In this document: piece by piece, positions 5,402 through 7,761 of the stretch | Position numbering within the stretch: the stretch's first letter is position 1 | Layout: each line of letters begins with the position of its first letter | Assembly (NCBI GenBank): GCA_002403415.1 | Contig: DHHS01000069.1 | Coordinates: 20,360 to 28,120, forward strand | Reading direction: 5' to 3' | DNA: 7,761 nucleotides | Origin: Sphingomonas sp. UBA4766 | GTDB taxonomy: Bacteria > Pseudomonadota > Alphaproteobacteria > Sphingomonadales > Sphingomonadaceae | Program-made: the position numbers and the translations under genes | The notes under the pieces: model-generated | What the model saw: the letters and a program-made list of their open reading frames with translations, nothing else | The model's database searches: none | What the model was told of the DNA's origin: nothing

Positions 5402-6880
5402 ATGAGGGGTTTGCGGGGTCGGCTGGCCGCGGCGGGCGCGTTGCTCGCGCTGTCGGCATGTACGGGCGGTGGCAGCACAACGGCCGCATCGGGCAATGCA
5501 GGCGCGACGGCGGCGGCACCTGCTACCAGCACCACAACGGCGGCGGCCACCACCGGTCCCTGCACGCTACGCGCGCGGCAGGACTGGGCGCTGGCGCAGC
5601 TTCGCGACTGGTATCTGTTCCCCGAAACATTGCCCACCAATGTCGACCCAGCCGCCTTTACCACGGTTCAGGCCTATATCGACGCGTTGACCGCGACCGC
5701 GCGCGCGCAGGGGCGTGATCGCAATTTCACGTTCATTACCTCAATCGCGGGTGAAAACGCCTTTTTCAACTCCGGATCGAGCGCGGGCTTTGGCGTTCGG
5801 CTGGCGTTCGACGCGCAGCAACGGCTGTTCATTGCCGAAGCGTTTGAGGGCGCGCCTGCGCTGGCTGCGGGCATTGACCGGGGAGCCGAAATAATTGCTA
5901 TCGGCACGACGACCGCCAATCTCGCGACGGTCGCTTCGCTGCTTGCAAGCGGCGGCAGCGGGGCGGTCAACGAGGCGCTGGGGCCAAGCACGGCGGGCAC
6001 GACGCGGGTACTGCGGATCGCCGATGCTGCGGGCACGCGCAACATTTCGGTGACCAAGGCCGATTTCGCGCTTACCCCGGTGTCGTCGCGCTATGGCGCG
6101 CGGATCATCACCGATGGCGGGCAGCGCGTTGGTTATATTAACCTGCGCACCTTCATTTCGACCGCCGACCCCGCATTGCGCTCTGCCTTTGCCGATTTTC
6201 GTGCGCAGGGGATTACGCGGGTGATTTTCGACCTGCGCTACAATGGCGGCGGGCTGGTCTCGACGGCGGAACTGATTGGCGATCTGCTGGGCGGCGCACG
6301 CACCACGTCGCAGGTGTTCAGCTTCACGACGTTCCGGCCGGAACGATCGTCGAACAACAGCACGCGCAACTTTTCGCCGCAGCCGCAGTCGATTTCGCCG
6401 ATGCAAATCGCGTTTATCGGCACCAGCGGCACGGCTTCGGCGAGCGAGCTCGTCATCAACGCCATGATCCCCTATCTGCGCGCCAATGCCGCGCTCATCG
6501 GCAGCAATACCGACGGCAAGCCGGTGGGGCAGATTGCGCTCGATATGGCCGCGTGTGACGACCGTTTGCGGGTGGTCGCGTTTGCGACGCTGAATGCCGA
6601 TCGGCGCGGGGATTATTTCAACGGGCTGGCCAGCGTGGTGGAGGCAAGCTGTCGTGCGCCCGATGACTTGACCCGCCCGTTGGGCGATCCGGCGGAGGGA
6701 TCGGTGCGGGCAGCGCTCGATTTCCTGGCGGGCCGTGCGTGTGCGCCGATTACGGCGACGGCGACTGCGGGGACCGGGCCAGCGCCGCAATCAACGCCCG
6801 TCCGCCTCGATGCGCCCAATGAGTTGCTGATCGCCGACGATCCCGACGCCATGCAACGGCAAGTGCCGGGTGCGTTTTGA
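5402..6880 (+). CDS. Lipoprotein S41-family Ser/Lys peptidase with PDZ-like region
   Basis: The product is 492 residues from the ATG at 5402. MRGLRGRLAAAGALLALSAC ends in the lipobox LSAC (17-20), so the protein is lipidated at Cys20. A low-complexity Gly/Ala/Thr linker (21-52) spaces it from the membrane. A helical region (about 56-105) is followed by a PDZ-like segment (about 128-185, GFGVRLAF ... GAPALAAGIDRGAEIIAI) that in this family presents substrate C-termini. The S41 core has VGYINLRTF (243-251), IFDLRYNGGGLVSTAELIGDLL (275-296) and GTASASEL (343-350) with predicted nucleophile Ser346. The partner lysine is Lys373 in TDGKPVGQ. Four cysteines (54, 385, 417, 447) could form disulfides. 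About 43 residues beyond the core form a Pro/Ala-rich tail. The gap after the amidohydrolase paralogue is 43 bp with no promoter seen, so the gene probably belongs to the same transcript. The native substrate is unknown. The family call is firm. Confidence 0.92.
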   Translation: MRGLRGRLAAAGALLALSACTGGGSTTAASGNAGATAAAPATSTTTAAATTGPCTLRARQDWALAQLRDWYLFPETLPTNVDPAAFTTVQAYIDALTATARAQGRDRNFTFITSIAGENAFFNSGSSAGFGVRLAFDAQQRLFIAEAFEGAPALAAGIDRGAEIIAIGTTTANLATVASLLASGGSGAVNEALGPSTAGTTRVLRIADAAGTRNISVTKADFALTPVSSRYGARIITDGGQRVGYINLRTFISTADPALRSAFADFRAQGITRVIFDLRYNGGGLVSTAELIGDLLGGARTTSQVFSFTTFRPERSSNNSTRNFSPQPQSISPMQIAFIGTSGTASASELVINAMIPYLRANAALIGSNTDGKPVGQIALDMAACDDRLRVVAFATLNADRRGDYFNGLASVVEASCRAPDDLTRPLGDPAEGSVRAALDFLAGRACAPITATATAGTGPAPQSTPVRLDAPNELLIADDPDAMQRQVPGAF

Positions 6881-6885
6881 CCGGC

Positions 6886-6918
6886 GGCTGACGCGCGCGG
6901 CAGCCCGACTTGACTTTT
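6886..6918 (+). terminator. Weak candidate terminator after the S41 gene
   Basis: GGCTG (6886-6890) can pair with CAGCC (6901-6905) across a ten-base GC-rich loop. Five T residues follow at 6914-6918 after eight intervening bases. The stem is short and the T-run is distant, so intrinsic termination is only possible. Confidence 0.2.
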
Positions 6919-6950
6919 TGCGACGCACAATGTAACGATCCGCTATCGGA

Positions 6951-6959
6951 GCATTATGC
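6951..6959. repeat. Second near-palindromic box, GCATTATGC
   Basis: This is the reverse complement of the box at 2534-2542 and lies 13 bases upstream of the TTGACA at 6973. The matching placement in two promoter regions is the only reason to suspect function. Confidence 0.35.
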
Positions 6960-6972
6960 AGCGTGATCGGGC

Positions 6973-7001
6973 TTGACAGCCCCGGCTCTGCTCCGGTTGC
7001 T
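6973..7001 (+). promoter_or_regulatory. Candidate rhlE promoter with an inverted repeat over the -35
   Basis: TTGACA (6973-6978) is a consensus -35. After 17 bp, GTTGCT (6996-7001) is a poor -10, matching only two positions. The -35 is inside the inverted repeat GGGCT-TGAC-AGCCC (6969-6982), and a second repeat, CTGAA-ACG-TTCAG (7000-7012), covers the -10/start region. A weaker alternative pair is TTGACT (6910-6915) with TAACGA (6933-6938). Transcription from the downstream pair would give a leader of about 93 bases. Confidence 0.3.
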
Positions 7002-7026
7002 GAAACGTTCAGGCTTCCCAAATCAC

Positions 7027-7082
7027 GCGGGGGGTTATCACCCCGCCGCCGCGCCCGGATGCCAATCCGGACTCGCTGGCAT
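7027..7082 (+). promoter_or_regulatory. Structured 5' leader of rhlE with alternative hairpins
   Basis: Three inverted repeats lie in tandem. GCGGGG (7027-7032) pairs with CCCCGC (7041-7046), or in another register GGGGT-TATC-ACCCC (7031-7044). CCGGAT-GCCA-ATCCGG (7055-7070) is a perfect 6-bp stem with a tetraloop. ATGCCA (7059-7064) can instead pair with TGGCAT (7077-7082); the two latter stems share bases and exclude each other. A run of six T (7094-7099) lies just before the start codon. No known riboswitch class was recognised. Confidence 0.4.
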
Positions 7083-7100
7083 TATCGAAAGTGTTTTTTC

Positions 7101-7761
7101 ATGTCGTTCGAAAATCTTGGCCTTGCCGAGCCGCTGATGCGCGCGCTCGCCGCCAAAAACTACACCGATGCCACCCCGATCCAGCGTCAGGCAATCCCGC
7201 CGCTGCTCGACGGCAATGACCTGCTCGGGATTGCCCAAACGGGCACCGGTAAGACGGCGGCGTTCATGCTGCCCTCGATCCAGCGGTTGCGCGCCGCCAA
7301 TGAACATGTCCGCCCGCGCGCGTGCCGGATGCTGGTGCTCGCGCCGACGCGCGAGCTGGCGAGCCAGATTGCCGCGAGTGCGCGCGAATATGGTCGCTTT
7401 ACCAAGCTGACGGTGGCGACGGTATTCGGCGGCACCTCGGTGGGCAAGGATCGCCAGACGCTGGCGGGTGGGGTCGATATTCTGGTGGCGACGCCGGGGC
7501 GGTTGCTCGACCTGATCGAGCAGCGCGCGCTGACGCTGGGTGATATCGAGATTCTGGTGCTCGATGAAGCCGATCAGATGCTCGACCTCGGCTTTATCCA
7601 CGCTTTGCGAAAGATTGTGAAGCTGGTGCCCCAGAGCCGCCAGACGCTGTTTTTCTCTGCCACCATGCCCAAGGCGATTCGCGAGCTGGCCGATCAGTTC
7701 CTGACCGATCCGGTGACGATTTCGGTGACGCCGGTTGCGACCACCGCCGAGCGCGTCGACC
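7101..7761 (+). CDS. rhlE: RhlE-type DEAD-box RNA helicase, 5' part
   Basis: The visible 220 residues cover most of RecA-like domain 1 of an ATP-dependent RNA helicase, a cytoplasmic enzyme that remodels RNA during ribosome assembly and RNA decay and often matters in the cold. Motifs in order: the Q-motif with upstream aromatic Phe3 and TPIQ (25-28), motif I AQTGTGKT (45-52), Ia PTRELASQI (82-90), GG (110-111), Ib TPGRLLD (131-137), II DEADQMLD (155-162) and III SAT (186-188). The Gln in DEADQ in place of the more common Arg is usual for alphaproteobacterial RhlE-like proteins. ATG 7101 is chosen because it keeps the Q-motif aromatic residue. Its ribosome binding site is poor (GAAAG, 7087-7091, nine bases upstream), with a T-run between, so translation may depend on leader structure or on S1. 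Motifs IV-VI and the C-terminal tail lie beyond the right edge, so assignment as RhlE rather than another DEAD-box paralogue is likely but not certain. Confidence 0.9.
   Translation, partial: MSFENLGLAEPLMRALAAKNYTDATPIQRQAIPPLLDGNDLLGIAQTGTGKTAAFMLPSIQRLRAANEHVRPRACRMLVLAPTRELASQIAASAREYGRFTKLTVATVFGGTSVGKDRQTLAGGVDILVATPGRLLDLIEQRALTLGDIEILVLDEADQMLDLGFIHALRKIVKLVPQSRQTLFFSATMPKAIRELADQFLTDPVTISVTPVATTAERVD

Noticed and set aside
5741..6790. Long minus-strand open frame opposite the S41 gene
   Set aside because: The translation is extremely Arg-rich and domain-less, as expected from the opposite strand of a GC-rich gene.
6956..6976. Six-codon leader peptide (MQRDRA) after GGAG
   Set aside because: It is too short to support, the spacing to GGAG is only four bases, and it lies upstream of the candidate rhlE promoter.
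6881..7100. A tRNA or known small RNA gene in the rhlE upstream gap
   Set aside because: No cloverleaf, anticodon arm or T-loop sequence is found; the inverted repeats are better explained as leader or operator elements.
7565..7590. DEADQ instead of DEADR as a degenerate helicase motif II
   Set aside because: The catalytic Asp-Glu-Ala-Asp is intact, and the Gln variant is usual in alphaproteobacterial RhlE-like proteins.

Overview
The window is GC-rich. Its genes read like those of an alphaproteobacterium, most probably a sphingomonad (Sphingomonadales). This is inferred from codon bias, from protein style (an RhlE with a DEADQMLD motif II, lipoprotein hydrolases, an FAA-hydrolase paralogue with an N-terminal MKLASLKHGRDG) and from the lack of strong AT-rich promoters. 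No rRNA, tRNA, CRISPR array, insertion sequence, phage gene or clear mobile element is visible. It looks like ordinary chromosome with one locally interesting operon.

Left part (1-2412): a fumarylacetoacetate-hydrolase-family gene runs off the left edge on the minus strand. It is divergent from an acyl-CoA dehydrogenase of the long-chain/isovaleryl type (428-1579, +). The 132-bp gap between them holds a 17-bp inverted repeat overlapping a possible promoter. The dehydrogenase is convergent, 29 bp away, with a secreted alpha-class carbonic anhydrase (1609-2412, -).

Middle (2413-6880): a divergent promoter region leads into an apparent three-gene plus-strand operon. The genes are (i) a lipoprotein amidohydrolase with an intact metal site, (ii) a paralogous Sec-exported amidohydrolase that starts on a GTG overlapping the previous stop by four bases and has lost nearly all recognisable metal ligands, and (iii) a lipoprotein S41 Ser/Lys peptidase with a PDZ-like region. 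All three products are predicted to leave the cytoplasm, and two are membrane-anchored. The inferred theme is envelope or periplasmic peptide or imino-acid processing by an active enzyme, a pseudoenzyme partner and a protease. The substrate cannot be read from the sequence.

Right part (6881-7761): a 220-bp intergenic region contains a possible promoter and a leader with several inverted repeats, two of them mutually exclusive. The 5' part of an RhlE-type DEAD-box RNA helicase follows and is cut by the right edge.

The best candidate for something new is the coupled active/inactive amidohydrolase pair with its S41 lipoprotein. The rhlE leader and a near-palindromic box shared by two promoter regions are second-tier observations.
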